Shown here piece by piece: positions 17,174 through 25,073 of a stretch of DNA of 64,000 bases; the stretch's first letter is position 1, and every line of letters starts with the position of its first letter. The position numbers and the translations under genes were made by a program. The notes under the pieces are model-generated. The model was not told the DNA's origin, made no database searches, and worked only from the letters and a program-made list of their open reading frames with translations. Origin of the DNA: WRCA01 sp964587855 (GTDB taxonomy: Bacteria; Pseudomonadota; Alphaproteobacteria; Rs-D84). The stretch spans positions 86,118-150,117 of the forward strand of contig CAZPLT010000001.1 in the NCBI GenBank assembly GCA_964587855.1, given 5' to 3'.

Positions 17174-18544
17174 ATGAAGAAAATTTTTACTCTCTTTGGA
17201 TTGTTGGTGGTTACTGCTTGTGCTAATCTTGGCAATACCCAGGAATCCGAAACAACATATTCGACCCCAACCGTTGATTATATTGAACAGTTGGATATAA
17301 AAACATCGACTCAGGCGGATTCTTTCTTGATTCAATTAGCGATGAATTATCGTTCTTATGCTATATTTAATGCCCGCCAATCTGGATATCCAGATATCGG
17401 TGAAATATTTGCTCAAAAAGCAATCGTGGCATTTTCTGGGGAAACCCCAATGCCTGAATCCGTTGATAATTGGCAGGTCGAAGATCAAGATTTGGGTTTT
17501 GAATTATCTGGGGCATGCCAAGAATTAATCAACATGTTGAAAAACGATATGACAGATTATTGCCCAATAGAAGCAGCCGAAGCCCAGGCAAAATTTGATT
17601 GTTGGTTGACTGCCGTGACAAGTGGGCAAACCGCAACTGCAAATGAATGCCGTACTAGATTTAATAGTGTAATGGATGTCTTGCGCAAGGGCGGACCAAA
17701 TGGATGTGGAACCCCAAAACTGGCTAGTAAAGCGACACCAAAAAATAATATATCTGTAGAATCTGAATACTATCCAGAACCAATTGCAATAAAACCCAGC
17801 CAATTGCGTGCCAGGGACGGTATTGTGATTGTAAATAATATTAATGTTGATCCTGTCCCTCCGGTTATGTTCAACCAGAATATTTACAGTGGTGGTGATA
17901 GAAATATAATTACTGAAAATACTGGTAATAATGAAAAAGTAGTAGAAGAAAAACCGGTTGCTGCTGTAGCAGTTCCCAGCGACACTGTTTCTCGTCAAGA
18001 ATTTATTGAAATGATGCAAGCAATGCGTGAAGAAATTCGTGCAATTAATGAACGCTTGGACAAGCAAGCAAAAAATGAAGATATTGCTGTATTGAAAGTT
18101 CAACAAATTCCGTTGGAGCCAAAACAACATGTAATGGAAGAAGTTTTCGAAGTTCATTTTGACTTTAATAAAGCGATAATAAAACCAGAATATGAAAAAG
18201 TTATTAAAAAATTGGCCGCAACAACCCAAGAAAATCGTAATGTAAAGATTTCTGTGGTTGGTCATACAGATACCAAAGGCTCGCAAAATTATAATTTTGC
18301 TTTGGGTGGACGCCGTGCACGGGCGGTGCGCAATATGTTGGTGAAATACGGTATCCCATCAGATCAAATAGTTATGGTGTCTTCTGGTGAAAATGATTTG
18401 AAAGTACAAACCAAAGACGGGGTAAGTAATAAAGAAAATCGCCGTGCCCGGGTTATCAAAGAACAAAGATATATAGAACAGCAGAAAGTTAGTGAAGAAC
18501 TAAATTTACCAGAAGAAGAAAAAGTAGAAACAGTTAAAGAATAA
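17174..18544 (+). CDS. OmpA-family (Pal-like) peptidoglycan-binding lipoprotein
   Basis: This is a predicted outer-membrane lipoprotein that binds peptidoglycan. The 456-residue product has a lipoprotein signal ending VVTACAN (Cys16). A long N-terminal domain with paired cysteines (SGACQELINML, DYCPIEA, FDCWLTAV) follows, then a short coiled coil (about 285-315). The C-terminal OmpA/Pal domain contains VHFDFNKAIIKPEYEKVI, VVGHTDTKGSQNYN and GGRRARAVRNML; the Asp and Arg that contact diaminopimelate are present in the usual places. It is much larger than Pal (~170 residues), and the tol genes are at 44439-46449 without a Pal gene, so it may fill that role; that is inference. Confidence 0.85.
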   Translation: MKKIFTLFGLLVVTACANLGNTQESETTYSTPTVDYIEQLDIKTSTQADSFLIQLAMNYRSYAIFNARQSGYPDIGEIFAQKAIVAFSGETPMPESVDNWQVEDQDLGFELSGACQELINMLKNDMTDYCPIEAAEAQAKFDCWLTAVTSGQTATANECRTRFNSVMDVLRKGGPNGCGTPKLASKATPKNNISVESEYYPEPIAIKPSQLRARDGIVIVNNINVDPVPPVMFNQNIYSGGDRNIITENTGNNEKVVEEKPVAAVAVPSDTVSRQEFIEMMQAMREEIRAINERLDKQAKNEDIAVLKVQQIPLEPKQHVMEEVFEVHFDFNKAIIKPEYEKVIKKLAATTQENRNVKISVVGHTDTKGSQNYNFALGGRRARAVRNMLVKYGIPSDQIVMVSSGENDLKVQTKDGVSNKENRRARVIKEQRYIEQQKVSEELNLPEEEKVETVKE

Positions 18545-18549
18545 AATAC

Positions 18550-18578
18550 TTGACGAATAATAGTTTTTAGGCTATATT
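18550..18578 (+). promoter_or_regulatory. Promoter for the small gene at 18612
   Basis: TTGACG at 18550-18555 and TATATT at 18573-18578 are spaced by 17 bases. A GAGGT ribosome site follows at 18601-18605. Confidence 0.6.
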
Positions 18579-18611
18579 TATAAAAATAAAAAATAATTTT
18601 GAGGTAAAAAG

Positions 18612-18749
18612 ATGGCAGAAATAAAAAAAGGACCCGGCTTTAAAAAGGCAACAACGGCGTTAACTTTTGATTTAATAAAGCATATGAAAAATGCCGGAAT
18701 TAATACATCTGATTTTGTGGGTAAGGAAATTGGTGAAAAAGTAATATAA
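18612..18749 (+). CDS. Small protein of unknown function (45 residues)
   Basis: This short frame starts with ATG after a good ribosome site (GAGGTAAAAAG), has its own promoter (18550-18578), and is followed by an intrinsic terminator (18770-18798), so it forms a complete small transcription unit. The product begins MAEIKKGPGFKKATTALTF and continues through an amphipathic helix (DLIKHMKNAGINTSDFVG). It is cytoplasmic, without signal peptide or membrane segment. The unit is independent of rho downstream. I do not recognise the family. Confidence 0.6.
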   Translation: MAEIKKGPGFKKATTALTFDLIKHMKNAGINTSDFVGKEIGEKVI

Positions 18750-18769
18750 ATTACGGATTCTTATTTTTT

Positions 18770-18798
18770 AATCCCCCGTCAGGGGGATTTTGTTTTTC
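18770..18798 (+). terminator. Intrinsic terminator after the 45-residue gene
   Basis: The stem AATCCCCC / GGGGGATT has a GTCA loop and is followed by TTGTTTTT. Confidence 0.8.
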
Positions 18799-18825
18799 TT
18801 AAATTTGTTTATTATTTGAAAATAC

Positions 18826-18885
18826 TTGACTTTCAAGGCTTTTTTAGCTATTATGTAACTATCAAATCGGGTGCAGTTCTGCACC
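18826..18885 (+). promoter_or_regulatory. rho promoter and leader hairpin
   Basis: TTGACT at 18826-18831 and TATTAT at 18849-18854 are 17 bases apart, with a predicted start near 18861. Just inside the leader, GGTGCAG (18870-18876) and CTGCACC (18879-18885) form a perfect 7-bp hairpin with a two-base spacer. The ribosome site AAGAGGT follows at 18894-18900. Confidence 0.65.
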
Positions 18886-18906
18886 AAATTCTCAAGAGGT
18901 AAAATC

Positions 18907-20175
18907 ATGCACGTTAATGAATTAAAGGCAAAGTCGCCCCAGCAATTATTAAAAATGGCCGAAGAAATGGGGATTGAAAATCCATCACAATTGAACGTCC
19001 AGCAACTTCGTTTTGCGGTTTTGCGTGTTATTTCTATGGATAAAAAAACAACATTGGTTGGCGATGGTGTTTTAGAACGTATGCAGGATGGATTCGGTTT
19101 TTTGCGCGCGCCGGAATCAAATTATTTGGCTGGACCAGATGATTTGTATGTTTCTCCTAATTTAATTAAGAAATATGGATTAAAAACTGGTGACTATGTC
19201 GAGGGTAAAATAGATGCCCCACAAAACGAATCCGAACGTTATTTTGCATTGGAAACAATTGAAAAAGTAAATGGCGAAGCACCAGAAAAATTGAAACATC
19301 GTGTTTCTTTTGATGATATGACACCATTATATCCAGATAAAATGTTAAAAATGGAAACAGAAAACGATAAGGACAAGGGTCGTTCACTTTCTGCGCGTGT
19401 TATTGACTTGATTTCCCCAACGGGCAAGGGACAACGTTCTTTGATTGTTGCGCCTCCACGCACTGGTAAAACGGTTATGCTGCAAAATATAGCAAACAGT
19501 ATTTCAACAAACTATCCGGATGTCAGCTTGATTGTTCTTTTGATTGATGAAAGACCAGAAGAAGTTACAGATATGAAACGCAGCGTTAAGGGAGAGGTTA
19601 TTTCCAGTACTTTTGATGAGCCAGCCGCGCGCCATATTCAGGTTGCAGAAATGGTTATTGAAAAAGCAAAAAGATTGGTAGAAGGCGGCAAAGATGTCGT
19701 TATCTTGTTGGATTCAATCACCAGACTTGGTCGCGCTTATAATACGGTTGTGCCATCCAGTGGTAAGGTTTTAACTGGTGGTGTTGATGCGTATGCTTTG
19801 CAACGTCCAAAAAGATTCTTTGGTGCGGCCCGAAATATAGAAGAGGGCGGCAGTCTGACAATTATTGCGACGGCATTGGTTGATACCGGCAGTAAAATGG
19901 ACGAAGTTATTTTTGAAGAGTTCAAAGGAACCGGTAACAGCGAAATTATTTTGGATCGCAAATTATCCGATAAACGTGTTTATCCTGCAATTGATATTAC
20001 TCGTAGCGGTACGCGCAAGGAAGATTTGTTGGTTGAAAAAGATATCCTATCCAAAATGTATGTTTTACGCAGAATTATCAATCCAATGGGAACTTTGGAA
20101 GCAATGGAATTTTTATTAGATAAATTACGCACTACAAAAACTAATGCGGATTTTTTCGGTGCAATGAATACATAA
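18907..20175 (+). CDS. rho: Transcription termination factor Rho
   Basis: Rho is a hexameric RNA helicase that ends transcription of untranslated RNA. The 422-residue product has the N-terminal Rho helix-turn-helix (residues 1-45, MHVNELKAKSPQQLLKMAEE), the cold-shock-like RNA-binding domain (about 50-130, GFGFLRAPESNYLAGPDDLYVS) and the RecA-like ATPase. Walker A is PPRTGKTVMLQ, and DERPEEVTDM and LLDSITRLGRAYNT carry the catalytic and Walker B residues. The Q- and R-loop region GGVDAYALQRPKRFFGAARN is intact. The start at 18907 has AAGAGGT upstream. Length is normal. A strong terminator follows. Confidence 0.98.
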   Translation: MHVNELKAKSPQQLLKMAEEMGIENPSQLNVQQLRFAVLRVISMDKKTTLVGDGVLERMQDGFGFLRAPESNYLAGPDDLYVSPNLIKKYGLKTGDYVEGKIDAPQNESERYFALETIEKVNGEAPEKLKHRVSFDDMTPLYPDKMLKMETENDKDKGRSLSARVIDLISPTGKGQRSLIVAPPRTGKTVMLQNIANSISTNYPDVSLIVLLIDERPEEVTDMKRSVKGEVISSTFDEPAARHIQVAEMVIEKAKRLVEGGKDVVILLDSITRLGRAYNTVVPSSGKVLTGGVDAYALQRPKRFFGAARNIEEGGSLTIIATALVDTGSKMDEVIFEEFKGTGNSEIILDRKLSDKRVYPAIDITRSGTRKEDLLVEKDILSKMYVLRRIINPMGTLEAMEFLLDKLRTTKTNADFFGAMNT

Positions 20176-20195
20176 AAGAGTTAAAACAAAACATA

Positions 20196-20224
20196 ATAAC
20201 GCCGCATTTGCGGCGTTTTTTAAT
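20196..20224 (+). terminator. Intrinsic terminator after rho
   Basis: AACGCCGC / GCGGCGTT with an ATTT loop is followed by a T tract. Confidence 0.9.
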
Positions 20225-20238
20225 ACGAAAGGTAAAAT

Positions 20239-20469
20239 ATGAAAAAAACAATAATTATTTGGGGATTGGCGGGGGTAATAACAATTTCGGCGTATTTTTT
20301 TGGAAAAACACTCGGGAATAAAGAGTGCCAAATAGAAACCGCCAAACAAATAAATATAAAACAAGATGAAATTATAAAAATAAGGGAGAAAATAAATGCG
20401 GAAACTTTTAATACTGGGGTGTCTGATATTCGTCAGCGGTTGCGCGAAAAATGGACCATCCACAATTAA
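20239..20469 (+). CDS. Inner-membrane spanin-like small protein (Rz-like)
   Basis: The 76-residue product has one N-terminal transmembrane helix (residues 4-24, IIIWGLAGVITISAYFF) followed by a charged, helical, coiled-coil-prone tail (IETAKQINIKQDEIIKIREKI). This is the layout of phage i-spanins (Rz), which cross the periplasm to meet an outer-membrane lipoprotein. The next gene starts inside its 3' part in another frame and encodes a lipoprotein, exactly the Rz/Rz1 arrangement. It has a plausible ribosome site (GAAAGG). No holin or endolysin is adjacent. The assignment is from architecture, not from sequence identity. Confidence 0.55.
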   Translation: MKKTIIIWGLAGVITISAYFFGKTLGNKECQIETAKQINIKQDEIIKIREKINAETFNTGVSDIRQRLREKWTIHN

Positions 20470-20581
20470 CACAATTAAAATATGTGAACCAATTTATGGG
20501 CGTGATTCAGATTGGAATGTAATCAGTGATGATTTTGCGCGAAATATTTATCGGCATAACAGATTATGCCAAGAGCAATAG
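20396..20581 (+). CDS. Small lipoprotein overlapping the preceding gene (Rz1/o-spanin-like)
   Basis: The 61-residue product starts in the +1 frame inside the previous gene (74-base overlap) behind AAGGGAG. It has a lipoprotein signal with lipobox VSGC (Cys16) and a short mature part, CAKNGPSTINTIKICEPIYG, ending FARNIYRHNRLCQEQ. The pattern 'C-x-PIY ... D ... I..HN..C' occurs in small phage-associated proteins of alphaproteobacterial phages, as I recall. With the overlapping membrane protein it fits a two-component spanin. Alternatively it is a domesticated cellular lipoprotein pair. Confidence 0.55.
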   Translation: MRKLLILGCLIFVSGCAKNGPSTINTIKICEPIYGRDSDWNVISDDFARNIYRHNRLCQEQ

Positions 20582-20583
20582 TA

Positions 20584-21645
20584 TTATTCTGATGCGGCTT
20601 CTGCCTGGGATATAACTGCTTCACCAGCAGTTTTTAAATTAGTTAAATATGTTTTATAACTGGTGCAATCCCTGGAAATTTCGGATTTATAAGAATCGCG
20701 CAGGTTTGAAACCATATAAAAACACCCTTTCAAATGTTGAACACAGTAATTATGGCCGATCAAGAATGCGTTTTGTCCACGCAGGCTATCATCGGTTTCA
20801 TCCGGCCAGTCTATATCCAGCGCATCGTTTAAAGATGCCATATCATTTGTGCCAGTATGTTCATAGAAAGTATCCTGCCATAGGTCTTCTAGTTCGGCAT
20901 CTGTAATACTGGTACTGGATGAACCGCCATTTTTTATAACAATTATTTGTTGTAAAATATTTTCTACTTCGGGACGCAGGGTATTGTCTATGTTAGCTAA
21001 CTCATCACTGCAAAAACAACGATTATAAGCAGCGTTTTTTCGTTCACAATATCCATCCATACAAGATCTGTAATCAGCCAAACATTGTGATGTGCTTACC
21101 GAAGTATCAGAAACAGTGGTTATTGTTGTGTCAGAAGAGCGAGTTGAAGTATCCCCGCGTGAAGATCGTGCAGATACGGTTCTGTTTTGGATTCCCCTGG
21201 CAGATGAAGAATGTGTTGTGGCGCTTTTTGCGGTTGAACCGCTTCGCGCAACCACTCTCTTGGTGCCCGATGAAGAATATGTTGAACCGCTTCGCGCGAC
21301 TACCCTTCTGGTGCCAGATGAAGTAGAAGAATTGGTCCTGGATGTGGTACCGCTGCGTGCTAATTTTGCCCCAGACGTATTGCCAGAACCCGTGGCCGCA
21401 CGCGCAAAAGCAGAAGATGTGTCAGGTGTATATTCAGTATTGCTGGAATATAAAGAAGTCTGCATTTTTTCATTCATAAATGGTCGCATTGTATTATAAG
21501 TTGCAGGATTTATGTAATTTGATGCGGTTGCTGATTCGGCATTATTAAAACAAGTAAAAGAAAGTGTAAACAAAATGGCAAAAGTCATCATGCGTGCAAA
21601 AAAAGCATGTTTATAGTTTGCTATTTTGTTTCTTTCAGGGCTCAT
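20584..21645 (-). CDS. Secreted Ser/Thr/Arg-rich protein with internal repeats
   Basis: I do not recognise this 353-residue protein. A hydrophobic signal segment (residues about 20-38, FAILFTLSFTCFNNAESA) is followed by a Ser/Thr/Gly/Arg-rich region of about 120 residues with imperfect repeats (TRRVVARSGSTYSSSG, TKRVVARSGSTAKSA). A C-terminal domain is rich in cysteine (CLADYRSCMDGYCERK, RCFCSDELAN, NYCVQHLKGCFYM, SRDCTSYK). The repeat region is basic and probably disordered. The start at 21645 is two bases after the stop of the glycosyltransferase gene, so they form an operon; a later Met before the hydrophobic core is also possible. Confidence 0.7.
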   Translation of the reverse strand: MSPERNKIANYKHAFFARMMTFAILFTLSFTCFNNAESATASNYINPATYNTMRPFMNEKMQTSLYSSNTEYTPDTSSAFARAATGSGNTSGAKLARSGTTSRTNSSTSSGTRRVVARSGSTYSSSGTKRVVARSGSTAKSATTHSSSARGIQNRTVSARSSRGDTSTRSSDTTITTVSDTSVSTSQCLADYRSCMDGYCERKNAAYNRCFCSDELANIDNTLRPEVENILQQIIVIKNGGSSSTSITDAELEDLWQDTFYEHTGTNDMASLNDALDIDWPDETDDSLRGQNAFLIGHNYCVQHLKGCFYMVSNLRDSYKSEISRDCTSYKTYLTNLKTAGEAVISQAEAASE

Positions 21646-21647
21646 TT

Positions 21648-22466
21648 TTATTTTCCAATCCAATATTTTCTGATCCATTTGGTCGGACGAACGTGTCGTA
21701 AACCAAATTTTGCGGTATATCCGTTCATGGCTTCTTCATTAATTGGTCTTCCGTGGAAAATAACAACTTTTGCACCAACTGGTAATTTAGGTGTAATAAA
21801 CCAATTAAATGGGAATTTTAAAAGACAGCAATATTTGAATGATCGTACCCAAGATTTACACATTGGGCATTCTTCGCCGTTCCAAAAGCTGAAAATGCCT
21901 TTTTTATGCATTTCACGGGACATATAAGCCTGCTCGTGACGCACTTCGTGACGAATTTGTTCAAAATTTTTCTCGAAATAATCCAAAATATCTTGATGTT
22001 TACCAATTTCAAATCTAAATACGGATGAATTTCCAACAGAATTATCGTTTGCTCTGTCCCTAGAGATAATAAATTTACCAGGTTGACGGAATAAATCATC
22101 AATATTATCTATGATTACAACGTCCAAGTCCAAGAAAAGACCAATTCCTTTTAAATTTCCCAGTTTTTCAGATAATAATCCCAGTTTTTTCCATCCACGT
22201 TCAGGCAGTCCATTACGTAATTTTACAGGTGGTAATGAAAATGTTTCGATACCCTTGTCTAAGCCTTTGGGATCTTCGGTAAAACAAACAAACCGATGGG
22301 GCAGGGTCAGGTTTTTTTCAACCATACGATACAGGCGATTTACATATTCTTTGCTGAATTTTTCACTGCCATCTTCGCGTCGCCACCACATACAAACTAC
22401 ATTTAATTCTTGTTTATTGGCGGATTTTACGGGTTTAACGGTTTTTTTTGTCGTTATTTTTGGCAT
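21648..22466 (-). CDS. Putative glycosyltransferase (GT-A-like)
   Basis: The 272-residue protein has an N-terminal basic tail, then a GT-A-like core with VVCMWWRREDG, RFVCFTEDPKGLD and the metal-binding DxD-type motif in GIGLFLDLDVVIIDN. It resembles cytoplasmic transferases that add sugars to lipid A core or polysaccharide. The hydrophilic sequence has no signal peptide. The acceptor is unknown. It is the first gene of a two-gene operon with a secreted protein (20584-21645), which could be its substrate or just a neighbour. Ribosome site AAGGAAGG lies upstream. Confidence 0.7.
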   Translation of the reverse strand: MPKITTKKTVKPVKSANKQELNVVCMWWRREDGSEKFSKEYVNRLYRMVEKNLTLPHRFVCFTEDPKGLDKGIETFSLPPVKLRNGLPERGWKKLGLLSEKLGNLKGIGLFLDLDVVIIDNIDDLFRQPGKFIISRDRANDNSVGNSSVFRFEIGKHQDILDYFEKNFEQIRHEVRHEQAYMSREMHKKGIFSFWNGEECPMCKSWVRSFKYCCLLKFPFNWFITPKLPVGAKVVIFHGRPINEEAMNGYTAKFGLRHVRPTKWIRKYWIGK

Positions 22467-22590
22467 TTATCGTCCTTCCTTTGATTTAGATTATAGAACA
22501 TTATATTTATTTATTGCAATCAAGAATTTTTATTATAACATTATTAATGTTATGAAAAATCGTTCGATTTTTTTATCTGTTTTCTTTCAC

Positions 22591-22673
22591 CACGCCTGCG
22601 CGGGCGTGAATTTATAGCTATTTATACTCAGAACAAACAATACTTGCCGAGTTCGGCAAAATATTGCTAATAT
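22591..22673 (+). promoter_or_regulatory. hisS upstream region: hairpin and promoter with palindrome over the -35
   Basis: CACGCC / GGCGTG (22591-22608) forms a GC-rich hairpin. Further down, TTGCCGA-GT-TCGGCAA (22644-22659) is a perfect 7+2+7 palindrome whose left arm is also a plausible -35 (TTGCCG). TAATAT at 22668-22673, 18 bases away, is a candidate -10. The palindrome is placed like an operator. Confidence 0.5.
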
Positions 22674-22701
22674 AAAAAAAGTAAAAAATAGGGAAAAGAA
22701 A

Positions 22702-23994
22702 ATGGATCTTAAACCAACAAAACCTTTATCTGGATTTATAGAATTGCTGCCGGTTCAACAGCGGTGCTTTGATGAATGCGCCAATAGAATGCAGCAAGTC
22801 TTGAAAACCGCCGGATTTGCACGGTTAGACTTGCCGGCCATAGAACGTGCCGAGGTTTTAACCGATAAAGATAATTGGGACGAAATTGAAACTCAAATGT
22901 TTATGTTTCAAAAGGGCGATACAAAAATGGGGCTGCGGTATGATGGTACTGTCGGGCTGGCTCGTTATGTATCTGGTCACCTGAATGATTTGGTTTTTCC
23001 TTTTCGTGCGTATCAATTTGCCAGAAATTATCGTGGTGAACGTCCGCAAAAAGGGCGTTATCGCGAATTTTATCAAATGGATTTAGATGTTTTGGGTATA
23101 AACGAGCTGTCATTAAATTATGATGCTGAAATTGTTGCTGTTTTGGCACGAGCCTATGAATCTTGTCGTGAATTTATTGGTGGGACTAATATTCGTGTTG
23201 GTTCACGCCCATTTTGGAATGCTTTTTTTGAATTATTGGGTTTGTCCAAAGAACAATCCAGGGCAGCGTTTGTTTTAATAGATAAAAAAGACAAATTGGA
23301 TGATTTTCAGGGCGCTTTGGCAGAAGAAATCGGGGATAAATCAATTGAAATTATAAAAGTATTTTCAGACGGTTATCAATCATTCTTGAAAAAGAGTGTA
23401 AAGTTAGATTCTGCTATTTCTGAAATGGATAAATTCATGAAACAATTGGCAATAATGGGTATAAAAAATGCCAAAATTGATTTGGGAATTATGCGTGGTC
23501 ATGCATATTATACCGGTTTAGTGTTCGAGTTCTTTTTGGATGATTTTCCGTCTTTGGGCGCTATCGGTGGTGGTGGCAGATACGAAGATTTAGCCGGAAA
23601 ATTCAGTAAAACCAAGATAATCGGTGTTGGTGCAGCAGTTGGTTTTTCTAGAATAATGATCGCTTTATTAGAAGATAATAAAATAAAACTGAATAAATTT
23701 GAATCTCCAGTAATGGTTTCTGTTTTGGTGATGGGTGAAAATACCGTTCCGTTCGCAATGTCTGTTCTGTCTGAACTGCGTGGGGCTAATATCGTCTCGA
23801 TTCCGTATCTGGACGCCGATAAAAAGTTCAAAAATCAAATAGAGTTTGCTGATAAAATAAAAAGCAAATTCAGTATAATAGTAGGAGAAGATGAAGTTAA
23901 ATCTAATACTGTTACAGTCAAAGATATGGTTACTGGTAAACAGCAAAATTTACCATTATCTGATGCAATTAATATGTTAAAGAAAGTAAAATGA
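22702..23994 (+). CDS. hisS: Histidyl-tRNA synthetase
   Basis: This class II synthetase charges tRNA-His. The 430-residue product has motif 2 in YRGERPQKGRYREFYQMD, the histidine-binding segment MRGHAYYTGLVFEF and motif 3 GGGGRYEDLAGKF. A C-terminal anticodon-binding domain (about 330-430) separates it from the HisZ paralogue. Motif 1 (SGFIELLP) is unlike the common G.RDLLP form, and the His loop has HAYY where RGLDYY or RGLAYY is usual. Alphaproteobacteria are known to carry divergent HisRS types, some horizontally acquired. The stop overlaps the prfA start (ATGA). Confidence 0.93.
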   Translation: MDLKPTKPLSGFIELLPVQQRCFDECANRMQQVLKTAGFARLDLPAIERAEVLTDKDNWDEIETQMFMFQKGDTKMGLRYDGTVGLARYVSGHLNDLVFPFRAYQFARNYRGERPQKGRYREFYQMDLDVLGINELSLNYDAEIVAVLARAYESCREFIGGTNIRVGSRPFWNAFFELLGLSKEQSRAAFVLIDKKDKLDDFQGALAEEIGDKSIEIIKVFSDGYQSFLKKSVKLDSAISEMDKFMKQLAIMGIKNAKIDLGIMRGHAYYTGLVFEFFLDDFPSLGAIGGGGRYEDLAGKFSKTKIIGVGAAVGFSRIMIALLEDNKIKLNKFESPVMVSVLVMGENTVPFAMSVLSELRGANIVSIPYLDADKKFKNQIEFADKIKSKFSIIVGEDEVKSNTVTVKDMVTGKQQNLPLSDAINMLKKVK

Positions 23995-25067
23995 TAGAAA
24001 ATAAGCTAAAAGATATTCAAAAACGTTCAACCGAGATAGAAACATTGATGAACTCTGGTAATATATCAGGGGCGGAGCTGTCTAAACTGTCAAAAGAGTA
24101 TTCTCGGCTATCGGAAATTATCCCGATAGTTTCCGAATATTTCAAAATCCAGGCCGGAATTCAGGATGCAAATGATATGTTGCGTGAGCCCGAATTAAAA
24201 TCAATGGCCGAAGAACAATTATCTGAATTCAAAAAGTTATTTGAAGAAGTTGAACAAAGACTTCAAATAGCTTTGCTGCCAAAAGACGATGCGGATGATC
24301 ATAGTGTTATTATGGAAATTCGTGCCGGGGTTGGGGGTGAAGAATCTGCTTTGTTTGCTTTTGATTTGTTTCAACAATATAAATCTTACTCGCTTCGGTA
24401 TGGGTGGAAAATTGAAATCATAGAAGAAAATGCAACTAGTTTGCGTGGGTATAAAGAAATTGTTTTTAAAATTGATGGCCATGGGGCGTATTCTCGCCTT
24501 AAATTTGAATCTGGGATTCATCGTGTTCAACGTGTTCCGGAAACCGAGGCATCTGGACGTATTCATACCAGTGCAGTATCTGTCGCGGTAATGCCCGAAG
24601 CCGAAGAAATAGACGTCGTTATAGAAGAAAAAGATTTAAGAATAGATACTTATCGTTCCCAAGGGGCAGGTGGTCAACACGTTAACAAAACAGATTCCGC
24701 TGTCCGCATAACGCACTTGCCAACCGGCATTGTAGTCAGCAGCCAAAATGAACGTTCACAGATTCAAAATCGTGCTTTTTGTATGGATGTGTTGCGTTCA
24801 AAACTTTACGAAAAACAAAGAATTGAACAAGAAACTTCAAGTAATGCATCAAGAAAATCTATGGTGGGTTCTGGGGATCGCAGCGAAAAGATTCGTACGT
24901 ATAATTTCCCAGAACAAAGGGTCACGGACCACAGAATAAAACTGACATTATATAAATTGGATGATATTTTGGCTGGTGGGGAAGGTTTAGACGAAATGAT
25001 AGATGCCGTAATCGCGGCAAATCATTTGGAACAATTGGCAAATATGGGCGAAGACGTTAGTAAATAA
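23991..25067 (+). CDS. prfA: Peptide chain release factor 1
   Basis: RF1 releases the peptide at UAA and UAG codons. The 358-residue product has the coiled N-terminal domain 1 (residues 1-100), the central core with HRVQRVPETEASGRIHTSA, and the GGQ loop SQGAGGQHVNKTDSAVRI that triggers hydrolysis. The codon-reading tripeptide position reads PET, where RF1 most often has PAT or PVT (PxT). UGA is clearly used as a stop in this window (for example at 549 and 1760), so an RF2 should exist elsewhere. It overlaps hisS by four bases; the usual prmC partner does not follow. Confidence 0.96.
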   Translation: MIENKLKDIQKRSTEIETLMNSGNISGAELSKLSKEYSRLSEIIPIVSEYFKIQAGIQDANDMLREPELKSMAEEQLSEFKKLFEEVEQRLQIALLPKDDADDHSVIMEIRAGVGGEESALFAFDLFQQYKSYSLRYGWKIEIIEENATSLRGYKEIVFKIDGHGAYSRLKFESGIHRVQRVPETEASGRIHTSAVSVAVMPEAEEIDVVIEEKDLRIDTYRSQGAGGQHVNKTDSAVRITHLPTGIVVSSQNERSQIQNRAFCMDVLRSKLYEKQRIEQETSSNASRKSMVGSGDRSEKIRTYNFPEQRVTDHRIKLTLYKLDDILAGGEGLDEMIDAVIAANHLEQLANMGEDVSK

Positions 25068-25073
25068 TAGAAA

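Noticed and set aside
21087..21499. Plus-strand frames opposite the Ser/Arg repeat protein
   Set aside because: Mirror frames of the repeats with no ribosome site or promoter.
22702..23994. HisZ regulatory paralogue instead of HisS
   Set aside because: Class II motifs 2 and 3, the His-binding Arg segment and a C-terminal anticodon-binding domain are all present.
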